Positions 17,993 to 28,202 of a stretch of 64,000 nt of DNA are shown piece by piece. How positions within the stretch are numbered: the stretch's first letter is position 1; every line of letters starts with the position of its first letter. Source of the stretch: VAZQ01 sp963725185 (GTDB lineage: Bacteria; Pseudomonadota; Alphaproteobacteria; Rhizobiales; Xanthobacteraceae); the NCBI GenBank assembly GCA_963725185.1, contig CAVRXO010000001.1, positions 124,001 through 188,000 of the forward strand, in the 5' to 3' direction. The notes below the pieces were generated by a model that saw only the letters and a list, made by a program, of their open reading frames with translations, searched no databases and was not told where the DNA came from. The translations under genes were made by a program, and so were the position numbers.

Positions 17993-18187
17993 ACGCCCAC
18001 TGAAATCATCGACAAGTTCAACAAGGAGATAAACATAGCCCTCGCGGACCCGAAAATGACGACGCGGCTTGCCGATCTTGGCAACACGGCGTTCCCCGGT
18101 TCGCCTGCCGACCTCGGGCGGTTCGTCGCCGACGACACCGAAAAATGGGCGAAGGTGATCCAGACAGCCAACATCAAGCCGGACTGA
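17993..18187 (+). pseudogene. C-terminal remnant of a Bug/TctC solute receptor
   Basis: About 64 codons encode the conserved C-terminal tail of tripartite tricarboxylate transporter receptors (Bug family): EIIDKFNKEINIALADPKM, LADLGNTAFPGSPADLG, then DTEKWAKVIQTANIKPD and stop. The N-terminal ~260 residues are absent and the repeat copy 3 abuts the break. It is a dead fragment; the TctA and TctB partners are absent. Confidence 0.85.
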
Positions 18188-18267
18188 CAGATCGCGCCAA
18201 CATTCCATTAACGTCCCGTTCCGCGAATCGGGGGTTGAGTTGGCGCTTCAATCCGCTAGCTAACGCA

Positions 18268-19014
18268 TCAATCCGCCAGGCAGCGCGCGGCGGCGATCGC
18301 ATAGAGCCGCCGCTCGCCCAGCATGTGGGCGGTGAAGGAGAACGTGCCGAACACATCCGCGAAGGCGCGGTCGCGCACATTGAGGCCGCCCGTATAGGCG
18401 CCGAAGGCGGGCATCACCAGGCGCCGCCCGTCGGCGGCGAAACAGCGCCGGCTGGTGGTGCGGCCGCGTTGGGCGACGCGGGCGACCGGATGAAGGTGGC
18501 CGGCGATCTCGCCGTCGCATCCGCCATCGCAATCGCTCGGCCGCGGTGCATGGCGGAAGACCAGCGGGCCGCAGGCGAACGTCTCGCAAAAGCTGCCGCC
18601 AATGTCCGCGGCCGGCTCCGGATCGTGGTTGCCGGCAATCCAGATCCATTCGCGTCCGCGCTGCAGCGCCCACAGCGCCGCGCGGTCGGCGTCCGCCATG
18701 CGGGCCGGCCCGCCGCGGTCATGAAAGCTGTCGCCGAGCGCGATCACCAAGCGCGGTGCGTAGCGGGCAATCAGCCGCAAAAGCCGCGCCAGCGTGGCGG
18801 CGGTGTCGTAGGGCGGCAGCAGCACGCCGCGCGCCGCGAGGCTCGAGCCCTTTTCGAGGTGCAGGTCGGCGACGGCGAGCAGCCCTTGCGGCGGCCAATA
18901 GAGGGCGCCGGCCGGATCGGCCACGAGGGCGGCGTCGGCGACATCAACAAGCGTCGCGGCCTGGATTTGGTGGTCTTCGGTTGCCGCCGGCGGAGCGCAG
19001 GCCATCTCGCTCAT
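18268..19014 (-). CDS. pdeM: ligase-associated DNA damage response endonuclease PdeM
   Basis: A ~248-residue metallophosphoesterase of the ligase-associated type. The metal-binding motifs are in order: DLHLEKGS (near residue 50), GDSFHDRGG (near 94), AGNHDPEP (near 128) and GHLHPVARV (near 170). Bacterial genomes carry it with the exonuclease, helicase and ATP-dependent ligase found at 19.0-26.0 kb, and a role in DNA end repair is presumed. Its start overlaps the helicase stop (GTGATGAG on the minus strand), so the two genes form an operon with pdeM downstream. A GTG at 19017 could also serve as start. Confidence 0.9.
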   Translation of the reverse strand: MSEMACAPPAATEDHQIQAATLVDVADAALVADPAGALYWPPQGLLAVADLHLEKGSSLAARGVLLPPYDTAATLARLLRLIARYAPRLVIALGDSFHDRGGPARMADADRAALWALQRGREWIWIAGNHDPEPAADIGGSFCETFACGPLVFRHAPRPSDCDGGCDGEIAGHLHPVARVAQRGRTTSRRCFAADGRRLVMPAFGAYTGGLNVRDRAFADVFGTFSFTAHMLGERRLYAIAAARCLAD

Positions 19015-21567
19015 CACTGCATCGCCTCCCGCACCAGCTCCTGCGCCGCCTCAGCCAGCAGCGCGTCGCCCGCCTCGCCATGGACCTGCTCGCGACCGAT
19101 CTCCAGCATCACCGGCACCGCGAGCGGGGAGACGTGATCAAGCGCCTTATGGACGATTCGCCCCTTGCTGCGCGAGAGCATTTCGCCGAGCCGGGCAATG
19201 TCCAGGAGGCCGGTCGCGGCGTCGGCCCGCGCGGCCCGCAGCAAAATGTGATCGGGCTGATGGCCGCGCAGCACGTCATAGACCAAGTCGGTGGAGATGG
19301 TGACCTCGCGGCGCGACTTTTCCTTGCCGGGGAAGCGGCGCTCGATCAAGCCCGCGATGATCGCGCAGGTCCGAAACGTGCGTTTCATCAGCGCGGATTC
19401 GGCGAGCCAAGCCTCGAGGTCGTCGCCCAGCATGTCCTGGTCGAACAGCGCGTCGAGACTGAGCTCGCCGCGTTCAATGCGCAAGGCAACGTCCCCCAGT
19501 CCCCAGACCACGAGCGCGTATTCGTTGGCCACGAAGCCGAGCGGCCGCAGCCGGGCGCGTTCGAGGCGGCGCGTCAGCAGCATGCCCAGCGTCTGGTGGG
19601 CGAGCCTGCCTTCGAACGGATAGCAGGCCAGATAGTATTTGTCGGCGCGTGGAAAGGTCTCCACCAGAAGCTCGCGCCGTCCCGGTACCTGCGAGCGCCA
19701 AGCCTGGATCTCCAGCCATTCCCGCACCTGCTCGGGCAGCGCGCGCCAGGCATCGCGGTCGGAAATAAGGCCGCGCACGCGGTCGGCCAGATAGGTCGAG
19801 AGCGGAAACTTGCCGCCCTCGTAGGACGGCACTTTCGGGTCTTTCGCGGCAGCACGCGAGACATAGACCTCGTCGTTGGCCAGGGCCTCGTATTTCAAGA
19901 CCTCGCCGGCGAACACGAAGGTGTCGCCCGGCACCAGGGTCTCGACGAAATATTCCTCGACCTCGCCGAGCAGGCGCCCGCCGCGCGCGATCGCCCTCGA
20001 CGCGCGCGAGCGCACCAGCCGCACCTTGAGCATGTCGGCCGCAACGATGGTGCCGACATTCATCCGATAGCGCTGCGCCACCGCCGGATGGCTGATCCGC
20101 CACTTCAAGTCCTTGCCCTGCCTGATCTTGGCGAACCGCTCATAGGCTTTGAGCGCGTAGCCGCCGCTCGCCACGAAATCGAGAGCCGCGTCGAAATCGC
20201 TCCGGACGAGGCCCGCATAGGGGGCGGCGCTGCGCACTTCGTCATAAAGCTCGTCGGCGAGAAACGGCGCCCCGCAGGCACAACCGAGCACATGCTGGGC
20301 CAGCACATCGAGCGCGCCGGTGCGCGCCGGCGGCGTGTCCTGCGCATTCGCCGCGATGGCGTCGAGCGCGGCACGGCATTCCAGCACCTCGAAACGGTTG
20401 GCCGGCACCAGCACGCCGCGCGAGGGCTCGTCCATCCGGTGGTTGGCGCGACCGATGCGCTGCAGCAGGCGGGAGGAGCCTTTCGGCGCACCCACATTGA
20501 TCACGAGATCGACATCGCCCCAGTCGACGCCGAGATCGAGCGAGGAGGTGCACACCACGGCACGCAACCGCCCGGCCGCCATGGCGGCCTCGACCTTGCG
20601 GCGCTGCGCCACGTCGAGCGAGCCGTGATGAAGCGCGATCGCGAGGTCATCCTCGTTGATGCGCCACAGCTCCTGGAACACCCGCTCGGCCTGGCTGCGC
20701 GTATTGACGAAGACGAGGGCGGTCCGATACCCCTTGATGAGCTCGTACATCTCGCGCAGCGCATGCTGCGCCGAATGCCCGGCCCAGGGCAGCCGCTCGG
20801 CGGTGTCGAGCATGGTCACATGGGGCGCGGCGCCGCCTTGCGCCACCACCAGGTCGGCGAGCGCCGGCCGGCCAGGAGGCTGCGGCACCAGAAAGCCGCG
20901 AAGGTCGTCGGGCGCGGCCACGGTCGCGGACAGGCCGACGCTCGCGAGCGCCGGCGCCAGCCGGTTGAGCCGCGCGAGGCCGAGCGCAAGCAGGTCGCCG
21001 CGCTTAGAGGTCACCAGCGCATGCAGCTCGTCCAGCACCACCCGCTTGAGGCTGCCGAACAGATAAGGCGCGTCCGGCGAGGCCAGGACGAGGGCCAGCT
21101 GCTCGGGCGTGGTCAGCAGGATATCGGGCGGATCGCGGCGCTGGCGCTGGCGCTTCGATACGGGCGTGTCGCCGGTGCGCGTCTCGATGCGGATCGGCAA
21201 CTGCATCTCGGCGACCGGCTGCTCGAGGTTGCGCGCAATATCGACGGCCAGCGCCTTGAGGGGCGAGATGTAGAGCGTGTGCAGCCCGCCTCCGCGCCGC
21301 ACGCCATGTCCGACGGAACGCAGCCTCCCGGCGGCGGCCGGCGGCGATCGGTGCTCCAATTCGCTCAAATCCACCAGCGTCGGCAGGAAGCCCGCCAGCG
21401 TCTTGCCACCGCCGGTCGGCGCGATCAGCAGCACCGAGCGTCCGGCGCGCGCCTTCGCCAACAGGTCGAGCTGATGGGCGCGCGGCGTCCAGCCGCGGCT
21501 GGCAAACCAGCGCGCGAAAGCTTGCGGGCAACAGCCCCGGCGCCGATGCGGCTTCGGGAATGGACAC
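19014..21567 (-). CDS. ligase-associated DEXH-box DNA helicase (Lhr-like)
   Basis: About 850 residues of SF2 helicase. Motif I is LIAPTGGGKTLAGFLP, motif II is VVLDELHAL, motif III is GLSATVAAP and motif VI is QRIGRANHRMDEPSRGVL, followed by the long Lhr-type C-terminal domain. It would unwind or remodel DNA for the repair group. The frame carrying motif I has no good start. Reading from the GTG at 21567 gives SIPEAASAPGLLP and then the helicase N-terminus QAFARWFASRGWTPRAHQ, provided one base is dropped from GGG at 21526-21528. A frameshift or assembly insertion there is therefore likely. Longer upstream extensions run into a palindromic repeat and are rejected. Confidence 0.88.
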
Positions 21568-21606
21568 GGCTCTAGAGTTAGCCCTGGACCGGCAAGACGG
21601 TCGAGT

Positions 21607-21763
21607 GTAGGGTGGGCAAAATTGCGTGGCACGGCGATCGCGTTTTTCCGAGGCGCCGCACAATTTTGCCCACGCGGTTCTACCGCGAGGTCCGCCCGCG
21701 TGGGCACGGCGGAACGCGCGCCGCGCAATACGGCGGCGCCGTGGCCGGCTTTGCCCACCCTAC
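21607..21763. repeat. GTAGGGTGGGCAAA palindromic element, copy 1
   Basis: The ends GTAGGGTGGGCAAA and TTTGCCCACCCTAC are inverted repeats bracketing a GC-rich centre with an internal ATTTTGCCCACGCG arm. The same element lies at 25957-26117 after the ligase gene. It occupies the upstream region of the helicase gene. Confidence 0.85.
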
Positions 21764-21788
21764 AGGACCGCCGAGCGGTTGGGCCAAA

Positions 21789-22178
21789 CTAGATCAAGTC
21801 GAGCAGCACCATCACAATGCCGAGCGAGGCCACGCTCCAGACCACGGTGCGGATCCTCGGGATGCCCGCCGCATAGATCGGCAGGTAGAGCACGCGGGCA
21901 TAGAAATAGATTTGCGAACCCCAGACCGCCAACCAGCCGTGCCGGTTGGTGGCATCGGCGATCAGGACCGCGACTGCAAACAGGGGAAACGTCTCCAGGA
22001 AATTATGCAGGGCGCGTTGCAGCCGGCCCGCCACGAGGTCGAGGGGCGGCATCGGGGTGTCGCGCGCGCTCAGATTCCATTTGGAGCCGTATTGATGGGT
22101 GGTGGCGATTGCGCTCACGATGATATGCACGAAGCCCAACACGACGCTCAGCGCCAGCATCAGCAATTCCGGAGTCAT
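21789..22178 (-). CDS. MAPEG-family membrane protein
   Basis: 129 residues with four hydrophobic helices in the MAPEG arrangement. The family pattern is seen in RLQRALHNFLETFPLFAVAV (the R.QRA..N..E..P motif), ahead of the third and fourth helices. MAPEG proteins include membrane glutathione transferases and leukotriene synthases, but most bacterial members have no known substrate. It lies among the ligase-associated genes without an obvious tie. A second MAPEG gene is at 36.5 kb. Confidence 0.85.
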   Translation of the reverse strand: MTPELLMLALSVVLGFVHIIVSAIATTHQYGSKWNLSARDTPMPPLDLVAGRLQRALHNFLETFPLFAVAVLIADATNRHGWLAVWGSQIYFYARVLYLPIYAAGIPRIRTVVWSVASLGIVMVLLDLI

Positions 22179-22238
22179 CCTATTCCGCGACCTGCGTCGC
22201 CTCCCTTCGTCGTGTTTTCTTCTTCGACCTGAATGTTG

Positions 22239-23189
22239 TTAGCACGCGGTCGCCACTCCCAACAGGCCCGCCACCGGCTCGCCCCTCTCGGTGCGGGTCG
22301 CGACCTCGTCCAGATGGGCGAGCTTGAGGGCCGCGTCCGCCATCGCGGCGCGGACATGCGCGGCGCCGTGGGCGTAGCGCAGGCTCTCGCGCAGCAGCAC
22401 CCCGTCGCCGGGATGGGTTTCGACCGTGAAGCCGAACATGCCGGCAGGCGCCAGCACGCGGCGCACGGCGGCGGCCGCCACCGCCAGGTCCTGCGTGTAG
22501 ACCAGAACATCGGCTGCCACGACCAGATCGTAGCGCGCCGGCGCTGCCGCTTCGGCGTCGAGAAATTCAATGAGCTCGCCGGTCTCGAGCCGGTCATAGA
22601 TGGCCTTGCGTCGCGCTTCATCGATCATGGCGGCCGAGAGATCCACGCCGGCGAGGCGGTCGACCCGGTCCCGGAAGGCTGCGCCCGCAAGACCGGTGCC
22701 GCAGCCGAGATCAAGCATGGAGGCAAACCGGGGTGGGCGGCCGGCCGTTCGCGCCGCGGCCGTGACGGCATCGAGCAGCAATCGCGGCCCGCGGTAATCG
22801 AGCTGCTGCAGCAGGCTCTGCTCGAAGCGCGGCGCGTGCTGATCGAACAGCCGGCGGACATGGACCGCCATCATGGCCGGCGTGGCTTCGCCGACGCCGA
22901 GCCGCGCCAGCCGCAGGCGGGCGCCATGATAGTCCTGCGGATCGGCATCGCGGGCGGCCACGAAAGCCGCGACGGCGCGCTCGCGCTCACCCGCGGCCTC
23001 GCGGATGGCGCCGAGCGCGAACCAGGCGCCCGCAAAGGCCGGGGCGGTCTCCAGCACCTGCTCGAGAATCTCCGCCGCGCCTGCCCGGTCGCCGCGGGCG
23101 AGGTAGTCAATCGCCCATTGGTAGCGTCGGTCGGCGATCAGATCGCCGGAGGAGATGAGAAGAGGACCGGTGTGCACGCCAAGGCTCAT
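22239..23189 (-). CDS. TPR-containing SAM-dependent methyltransferase
   Basis: About 316 residues. The N-terminal third has TPR-like helices (YQWAIDYLARGDRAGAAEIL, AGAWFALGAIREAAGERERA). The C-terminal part is a class I methyltransferase with motif I MLDLGCGTGLAGAAFRD, an acidic VDLSAAMIDEAR and YDLVVAADVLVY. The layout resembles the TPR-methyltransferases of rhizobia, whose substrates are unknown. The ATG at 23189 is chosen because upstream codons overlap the divergent exonuclease gene. That leaves only a short shared promoter region for both genes. Confidence 0.82.
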   Translation of the reverse strand: MSLGVHTGPLLISSGDLIADRRYQWAIDYLARGDRAGAAEILEQVLETAPAFAGAWFALGAIREAAGERERAVAAFVAARDADPQDYHGARLRLARLGVGEATPAMMAVHVRRLFDQHAPRFEQSLLQQLDYRGPRLLLDAVTAAARTAGRPPRFASMLDLGCGTGLAGAAFRDRVDRLAGVDLSAAMIDEARRKAIYDRLETGELIEFLDAEAAAPARYDLVVAADVLVYTQDLAVAAAAVRRVLAPAGMFGFTVETHPGDGVLLRESLRYAHGAAHVRAAMADAALKLAHLDEVATRTERGEPVAGLLGVATAC

Positions 23190-23229
23190 CAAAGCTCGCA
23201 GCCGCGTAGTTATGACATATCTAACACCC

Positions 23230-24266
23230 ATGCGCCCGGAAGACATTCTCGCGCCGACCCCGGCCGGCCTCTGTTGCCGGCTTGGCGGCTTCCATATCGA
23301 TCCGACCCGGCCGGTCGACAAGGCGGTGATCACGCACGGGCATTCCGACCATGCCCGGGCGGGCCACGGCAGCGTATTGGCCACCCAGGAGACGCTCGAT
23401 CTGATGGGATTGCGTTATGGCGGCAATTTCGCCGGCACCGTGCAGGCCATCCGCTACGGCGAAAGCCTGAACATCGGGGGCGCCGCGTGACGTTCCATCC
23501 CGCCGGCCATGTGCTCGGCTCGGCGCAGGTGGCGGTCGAGCACGAGGGCCTGCGGATCGTGGCGTCCGGCGATTACAAGGACGTGCCCGATCCGACCTGC
23601 GCGCCGTTCGAGCTGGTCAAATGCGACGTCTTCATCACCGAGGCGACCTTCGGGTTGCCGGTGTTCCGCCACGGCGATCCCGACGGCGAGATCGCCAAGC
23701 TCCTGCGATCGGTGACGCTGTTTCCCGAGCGCGCGCATCTGGTCGGCGCCTATGCGCTCGGCAAGGCGCAACGCGTCATCGCGCTCATCCGCAAGGCCGG
23801 CTACGAGCGACCGATCTACCTGCATGGCGCGCTCGAGCGCATGACGCGCTACTACCAAAGCCGCGGCATCGCGCTCGGCGAGCTGCGCAATGCGCGCGAC
23901 GCCGAGAAGGCCGAGCTCGCCGGCGCCATCGTGCTGTGCCCGCCCTCCGCGCTCAACGAGCTGTGGTCGCGCCGCTTCCCCGATCCGGTCACCGCCTTTG
24001 CGTCGGGCTGGATGCGGGTGCGGGCCCGCGCGCGCCAGCGCGGCATCGCGCTGCCGCTGGTGATCTCGGACCATGCCGATTGGGACGGGCTCACCGCCAC
24101 CATCGCGGCGACCGGCGCGGCGGAGGTTTGGGTCACCCACGGGCAGGAGGAGGCGCTGGTCTATTTCAGCGTGAGCCATGGGCTCAAGGCGCGACCGCTC
24201 GCGCTGGTCGGCTATGGCGAGGAGGATGAAGCCGACGCCGCCAACGAGCCTGGCGAACCGGCATGA
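23230..24266 (+). CDS. ligase-associated MBL-fold exonuclease, frameshifted
   Basis: A metallo-beta-lactamase-fold nuclease related to CPSF/SNM1 proteins that travels with LigC-type ligases. The N-terminal part has CRLGGFHIDPTRPVDKAVI and the metal motif THGHSDHARAGH. It stops at 23490, and the next frame continues immediately with VTFHPAGHVLGSAQVAVE, then ASGDYKDVPDPTCAPFE and VISDHADWDGL. One missing base near 23485 accounts for the break, giving a ~345-residue protein of normal size. ATG 23212 is a possible alternative start. The gene is followed 10 bases later by the ligase and is likely co-transcribed. The frame break may be a sequence error. Confidence 0.85.
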
Positions 24267-24276
24267 AACACTCGCC

Positions 24277-25960
24277 ATGAAACGCTTCGCCCAATTGCTC
24301 GATCGCCTCGGCTACGAGGCGGGCCGCAACAACAAGCTGCGGCTGATGACCGAATATTTCCGCACCGTCCCGGATCCCGAGCGCGGCTGGGCGCTCGCCG
24401 CCTTGACGGGCGCGCTGAGCTTCCAGCATGCCAAGCCCGGCATCATCCGGGCGCTGATCGCGCAGCGCACCGATGCGGTGCTGTTCGAACTGTCCCACGA
24501 CTATGTGGGCGACCTGTCCGAGACCGTCGCGCTGATGTGGCCGGCGCCGCAGCAGCGGATCGATCCACCGGCCGCCTCCCCTGCCCTCTCGGGCGTGATC
24601 GAAACTCTCGCCACGCTCGGCAAGTCCGAGTTGCCGGGGCAGCTCGCGCGCTGGCTCGATCAACTCGACGAGACCGGACGCTGGGCGCTGTTGAAGCTCG
24701 TTACCGGCGGCCTGCGCATCGGGGTGTCGGCGCGGCTTGCCAAGACCGCCGCGGCCGCGCTCGGCGGCCGGGATGTGCAGGAGATCGAGCTGCTCTGGCC
24801 GGGGCTGACGCCGCCCTATGAGGAGCTGTTCGCCTGGCTCGAAGGCCGCGCCGAGAGGCCGGCGAGCCGCGACCCGGTTCCGTTCCGGCCCGCCATGCTG
24901 GCGCATGCCATCGACGATACCGAGCTGGCCGCGCTCGATCCCGCCGACTTCATGGCCGAATGGAAATGGGACGGCATCCGGGTGCAGGCGGTCGCCGCGC
25001 GCGACGCGAGCGGGGGCGAGGGCAGCGGGCCGGCGCGGCTTTATTCGCGCACCGGCGAGGATATCTCGAACAGCTTTCCGGACCTCCTCGAGAGCATGCG
25101 TTTCACCGGCGCGATCGACGGGGAATTGCTGGTCGTGCGCGCGGGTCGCGTGCAGAGCTTCAACGTGCTGCAGCAGCGCCTCAACCGCAAGAGCGTCACG
25201 CCCAAGCTCATCGCCGAATTCCCGGTCCATCTGCGCGCCTACGATCTCCTGGTCGAGGGCGCGACCGATTTGCGCGAGCGTCCGTTCGCGGAACGCCGCG
25301 CGCGGCTCGAGGAATTCATCCGCGCGCCTGGATGAGCCGCGCATCGATCTTTCCCCGCTGGTGCCGTTTCGGACCTGGGACGAGCTCACCGCCGCCCGCG
25401 CCGATCCGGCGCTCGCGGGCGCCGACGCCGACGCGGTCGAAGGCGTCATGCTCAAGCGCCGCGCCGCGCCCTATCTGCCCGGCCGGCCCAAGGGCCCGTG
25501 GTGGAAGTGGAAGCGCGATCCGTTCATCGTCGATGCCGTGCTGATGTATGCCCAGCGCGGCCACGGCAAGCGCTCGTCCTACTATTCAGACTACACTTTC
25601 GGGGTCTGGACCAAGGCGGATGAGGGCGACGTCCTGGTGCCGGTCGGCAAGGCCTATTTCGGGTTCACCGACCAGGAGCTGCTCGAGATCGACCGCTACG
25701 TTCGACGCAACACCGTCGACCGCTTCGGCCCGGTGCGCGAAGTGACGCACGAGGCCGATACCGGCTTGGTGCTGGAGGTCGCCTTCGAGGGATTGCAACG
25801 CTCTACGCGCCACAAATCGGGCCTCGCCATGCGCTTCCCGCGCATCAACCGCCTGCGCTGGGACAAGCCGCCGCGTGAGGCCGACCGGTTGGAAACCCTC
25901 GAGCGCATGCTGGAGCGGATCGAGGCCGGGCGCACGGCGCCGGCGGCCGGCGTATTGTAG
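24277..25960 (+). CDS. ATP-dependent DNA ligase (ligase-associated cluster), frameshifted
   Basis: Seals nicks using ATP; the bacterial LigC/LigB-like class. An N-terminal domain (KRFAQLLDRLGYEAGRNNKL) precedes the nucleotidyltransferase core. The adenylated lysine is K230 in FMAEWKWDGIRVQ, and motif III is AIDGELLVV. Reading stops at 25335, but the adjacent frame continues with LDEPRIDLSPLVPF, EGVMLKRRAAPYLPGRPKG and the OB-fold domain. Dropping one C at about 25329 restores ~560 residues. The TAG stop at 25958-25960 lies inside the first bases of a GTAGGGTGGGC palindromic element, which has apparently supplied the terminator codon. Confidence 0.88.
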
Positions 25961-26117
25961 GGTGGGCAAAATTGCCGGGCACGACGATGATGCTCGCTGC
26001 CGAGCCGCGCAATTTTGCCCACGCGTCGACGGTGCGGAAAGTCGGCCGCGTGGGCAACGCGCCGCTGCGCCGTGCGAGATTCTTCCACGCTGCGGGGTGG
26101 CGCGTTACCCACCCTAC
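25957..26117. repeat. GTAGGGTGGGCAAA palindromic element, copy 2
   Basis: Same ends as the element at 21607 (GTAGGGTGGGCAAAATTGC and TACCCACCCTAC), with an internal ATTTTGCCCACGCG arm. The second base onward, TAG, is the in-frame stop of the DNA ligase. Confidence 0.85.
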
Positions 26118-26187
26118 GGAGGCCCGACACGATTCGAATCGCAATCGGGTTTGACCGCGTGCGCCGGCAACGTGATAGGATGCAATC

Positions 26188-26490
26188 ATGACCCTGCCCA
26201 CCGACACTTCGAAAGCGCCGCGGCACGAGGATTACGTCACCCGCTTTTTCGGCGGTCCGCCGCTATCGGTGATCTTCCGGCTGGCACTGCTGTCGATCCT
26301 GGTCGGGGTGATCCTGGAAGCGCTCGGCTTCGATCCCTGGAACATCATCGACAGCATCCGGCAGCTGGCGCAACACATCTGGGACATGGGTTTCGACGCG
26401 GTGCGCTATCTGTGGCGCTATCTCGCGCTCGGCGCCGTGATCGTGGTGCCGATCTGGCTGGTGATGCGGCTCGCCCGCGCCGCGCGGTAG
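26188..26490 (+). CDS. DUF6460-like small membrane protein
   Basis: 100 residues with two membrane helices. The first region reads RFFGGPPLSVIFRLALLSIL and continues VGVILEALGFDPWNIIDSI, which matches the conserved N-terminal half of a rhizobial family I believe to be DUF6460. The second helix is ALGAVIVVPIWLVMRLA. No function is known. It is convergent with pyrD, separated by only 10 bases. Confidence 0.7.
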   Translation: MTLPTDTSKAPRHEDYVTRFFGGPPLSVIFRLALLSILVGVILEALGFDPWNIIDSIRQLAQHIWDMGFDAVRYLWRYLALGAVIVVPIWLVMRLARAAR

Positions 26491-26500
26491 TAGTCTAGCG

Positions 26501-27604
26501 TCACGCCGGCCAAGGCTCCGCCGTCATGGCGGCGGCGTCCAGGCCGACGAGGTCCGGCAGGCCGGCATGCCGGCCGCGCGCCAGCGCATTGACCAGCTCG
26601 GCCTTGATCTCGGCCACCAGACCCAGCCCGCGGAACACGAGGCTCGAATAGAGCTGCACCAGGCAGGCCCCGGCGCGGATCTTGGCGAGCGCGGTGCGGG
26701 GAGAATCGATGCCGCCGGTACCGACCAGCGGGAAGGCGCCCTCGGCCCGCACATAGGTCTCCGCCAGCATGCGGGTCGACAGCGCAAAGAGCGGGCGGCC
26801 GGAGAGGCCGCCGGATTCCTTTGCGGTCCTCACGTCCTTCAAGCTCGGCGGCCGCGTGACCGTGGTGTTGCCGATGATCATGCCGTCGACGCGCCGGCGC
26901 CGGCAGGCGCCGACCACGTCGTCGAGCTCGTTCAAGCTGAGATCGGGCGCGATCTTGACCAGGAGCGGAGTCAGCCCGGCCTGCCGGCTGACGCGCGCGC
27001 GGGCGTCGACCACGCGGGCGAGCAGGTCCTCGAACAGGGCGCCTTGCTGCAGGTCGCGCAGGCCGGGCGTGTTGGGCGAGGAGATGTTGACCGTGAAGTA
27101 GCTCGCGACCGGCGCGAAGGTCTCGATCAGGCTGACGTAATCGGCGATGCGGTCCGCGCTGTCCTTGTTGGCCCCCACATTGACCCCGACCAGCCCGCCG
27201 GCGCCCGCACGTGCTGCCAGCCGCGCCAGCACCGCCGGTGCGCCCTCACTGTTGAAGCCGAGCCGGTTGATGACGCCCTGGTCGGCGGGCAGCCGAAACA
27301 GGCGGGGGCGCGGATTGCCGGGCTGCGGGCGCGGCGTCACCGTCCCGACCTCGACGAAGCCGAAGCCGAGGCGGAGCAGCGCGTCCGGCACCTCGCCGTG
27401 CTTGTCGAAGCCGGCCGCCATGCCGACCGGGTTGGGAAAATTGAGGCCGAAGACCCGGACCGAAAGGCGCGCGTCTTCGGCCGGTGCCGGGCCGCGCGGC
27501 AGAATTTTAAGTCCCTGGACGGCGAGCCGATGGGCATTCTCGGCATCCATGTGGCTCAGCAACGGCCGGGCCAGGGAATCGATAAGGCCGAAGAAACCGA
27601 TCAC
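26501..27604 (-). CDS. pyrD: dihydroorotate dehydrogenase (quinone), class 2
   Basis: Oxidises dihydroorotate to orotate with quinone as acceptor, the fourth step of pyrimidine synthesis, at the inner membrane. The 367-residue protein has the class 2 N-terminal amphipathic helix (IDSLARPLLSHMDAENAHRL), FPNPVGMAAGFDKHGEV, the catalytic-Ser region VNISSPNTPGLRDLQ, and FMN phosphate motifs LVGTGGIDSPRTALAKI and ACLVQLYSSLVFRG. The start is a GTG at 27604 overlapping the stop of the DUF952 gene (GTGA), so the pair is translationally coupled, an arrangement frequent in rhizobia. Confidence 0.95.
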   Translation of the reverse strand: MIGFFGLIDSLARPLLSHMDAENAHRLAVQGLKILPRGPAPAEDARLSVRVFGLNFPNPVGMAAGFDKHGEVPDALLRLGFGFVEVGTVTPRPQPGNPRPRLFRLPADQGVINRLGFNSEGAPAVLARLAARAGAGGLVGVNVGANKDSADRIADYVSLIETFAPVASYFTVNISSPNTPGLRDLQQGALFEDLLARVVDARARVSRQAGLTPLLVKIAPDLSLNELDDVVGACRRRRVDGMIIGNTTVTRPPSLKDVRTAKESGGLSGRPLFALSTRMLAETYVRAEGAFPLVGTGGIDSPRTALAKIRAGACLVQLYSSLVFRGLGLVAEIKAELVNALARGRHAGLPDLVGLDAAAMTAEPWPA

Positions 27605-27945
27605 GGCTCGAACTCCGGAAAGACATGGCGGCCGTCGGCCCCCAAGGGCAGCGGCTTGACCCACAGCACCGCGGCCATGGGCAGGCTCCCGTAGAGATGC
27701 GGGAACAGGGCGCCGCCGCGCGAGGGCTCCCATTTCAGCGCCTCGCCCAGGGTTCCGGCATCGACCGCCACCAGGACTTGGCCGGTGACGCCGGCGAAGT
27801 GCTTCGCTGCCGTCTCGGCAACCTGGGCGGCGGTCGAGAAATGGATGAATCCGTCGGCCAGATCGACCGGCGCGCCGGCGAACAGGCCGGCCCGCTCGGC
27901 CTCCCGCCACAGCTCCACAGAACAGATCTTGTAGATCGTCGGCAC
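27601..27945 (-). CDS. DUF952 family protein
   Basis: 114 residues, matching the DUF952 family: TIYKICSVELWREAERAGLF, then DLADGFIHFSTAAQVAETAA and a C-terminal LPMAAVLWVKPLPL. The family resembles a small ADP-ribosyltransferase-like or barrel fold with no proven role. The start is a GTG at 27945. It is coupled to pyrD downstream. Confidence 0.85.
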   Translation of the reverse strand: MPTIYKICSVELWREAERAGLFAGAPVDLADGFIHFSTAAQVAETAAKHFAGVTGQVLVAVDAGTLGEALKWEPSRGGALFPHLYGSLPMAAVLWVKPLPLGADGRHVFPEFEP

Positions 27946-28146
27946 GCGCGCCCCGGCTCGGCCCGCGGCAGGTGGATTCCGCTCGGCCAAAGCCGAGCAA
28001 TCCCGGATTACGGCAGCCCCGTCAATCGGCAAGCGCGCCGCCCGTCGCCGGGCTGGCATGCAGCCGGGAAGCAACGGGTGGACCCGCGTTGCCGGCGCGG
28101 CCGGGCGGCAGACGCCCGATACTTGAGGGTGCGCGCACAGGATATG

Positions 28147-28162
28147 TAGGTTATAAATCCTA
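28147..28162. promoter_or_regulatory. AT-rich near-palindrome upstream of the S24 regulator
   Basis: TAGGTTATAAATCCTA has matching ends (TAGG/CCTA) around an AT-rich centre and lies 40 bases before the regulator start. It is nested in a wider AGGAT...ATCCT pair (28139-28161). Its position suits an autoregulatory operator or -10 region. Confidence 0.35.
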
Positions 28163-28202
28163 TGTCTGGATAAGATCCGCACCTCGAACCCCACGGGATC
28201 CG

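Noticed and set aside
18546..21575. A 1009-codon open frame on the plus strand
   Set aside because: It lies antisense to the DEXH helicase, whose motifs are clear. High GC keeps opposite frames open, and the antisense protein has no recognisable domain.
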